From NCBI GenBank assembly GCA_002633025.1, contig NMRB01002368.1, forward strand, positions 31,149-95,148: a DNA stretch of 64,000 nt. The letters run 5' to 3'. How positions within the stretch are numbered: position 1 is the stretch's first letter; the number at the start of each line of letters is the position of its first letter. The DNA comes from Notospermus geniculatus (lineage: Eukaryota > Nemertea > Pilidiophora > Heteronemertea > Lineidae). Shown here piece after piece: positions 63,949-64,000 of this stretch. The translations under genes were made by a program, and so were the position numbers. The notes beneath the pieces were generated by a model that saw nothing but the letters and a program-made list of their open reading frames with translations, did no database searches and was not told where the DNA came from.

Positions 63949-64000
63949 TACGGTGGCTGATAATCGTAGGCCTATTTTTATTTTTCTTAAGTCGGGCGCC
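63949..64000. mobile_element. Left end of a TACGGTGGC foldback (cut by the window edge)
   Basis: TACGGTGGCTGATAATCGTA leads through TATTTTTATTTTTCTTAAGT into GTCGGGCGCC, the complement of the right end of the element at 43040-43392. The rest lies outside the window. Confidence 0.7.

Overview
This is animal genomic DNA, not bacterial. Genes are split by GT-AG introns, one multi-exon neurotransmitter-transporter gene is present, tRNA-derived SINE, DIRS, LINE, Tc1/mariner, hAT-like, pogo-like and TTAA-type elements abound, and coding density is very low. The frequent short palindromes TAGGCCTA and (ACATGT)n and the repeat types suggest a marine invertebrate, perhaps an echinoderm, hemichordate or cephalochordate. 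That placement is a guess from style. Single n characters (11166, 33909, 48672, 57105, 57599, 58984, 59669) look like collapsed assembly gaps.

Region 1 (about 0.6-7.8 kb) holds two genes that may belong to one large DNA transposon. The first is an IS1595/Merlin-type DDE transposase whose reading frame is split by a 2.4-kb TTAA-flanked piggyBac-like insertion (853-3254). The second is a three-exon gene for a P-loop protein resembling DUF3987 primase/helicase-like ATPases (5158-7144). Both have their own AATAAA signal, and GCCGGT-type minisatellites lie outside them in opposite orientations. The piggyBac-like insert carries a LINE remnant and a zinc-finger ORF of the type that precedes TatD nucleases.

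Region 2 (8-31 kb) has no intact host gene that I can recognise. It is a graveyard of elements. The clearest case is a nested stack at 11.49-17.86 kb: TIR element, then mariner-like element, then DIRS retrotransposon, then a 1.7-kb TIR element, with a second palindromic insertion in the mariner arm. Foldback elements, a SINE and a hAT-like insertion with a paralogous empty site follow.

Region 3 (31-47.3 kb, minus strand) is an SLC6 sodium-coupled transporter gene. Eleven coding exons are found with consistent splice phases. The exon expected to encode TM6 is not visible, and the final C-terminal exon was not found. The introns are full of MITEs, a Tc1-like element and an inverted repeat pair.

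Region 4 (47.4-64 kb) is repeat-dominated. It has an 82-bp satellite, a segmental duplication (51.5-52.33 kb and 59.75-61.16 kb), assembly-like duplications around gaps, two weak candidate exons, and a dense series of palindromic MITEs. Several of these share terminal sequences while their interiors are unrelated arrays of short palindromic words. The same pattern at 27 kb and 43 kb makes it the most unusual recurring signal in the window.
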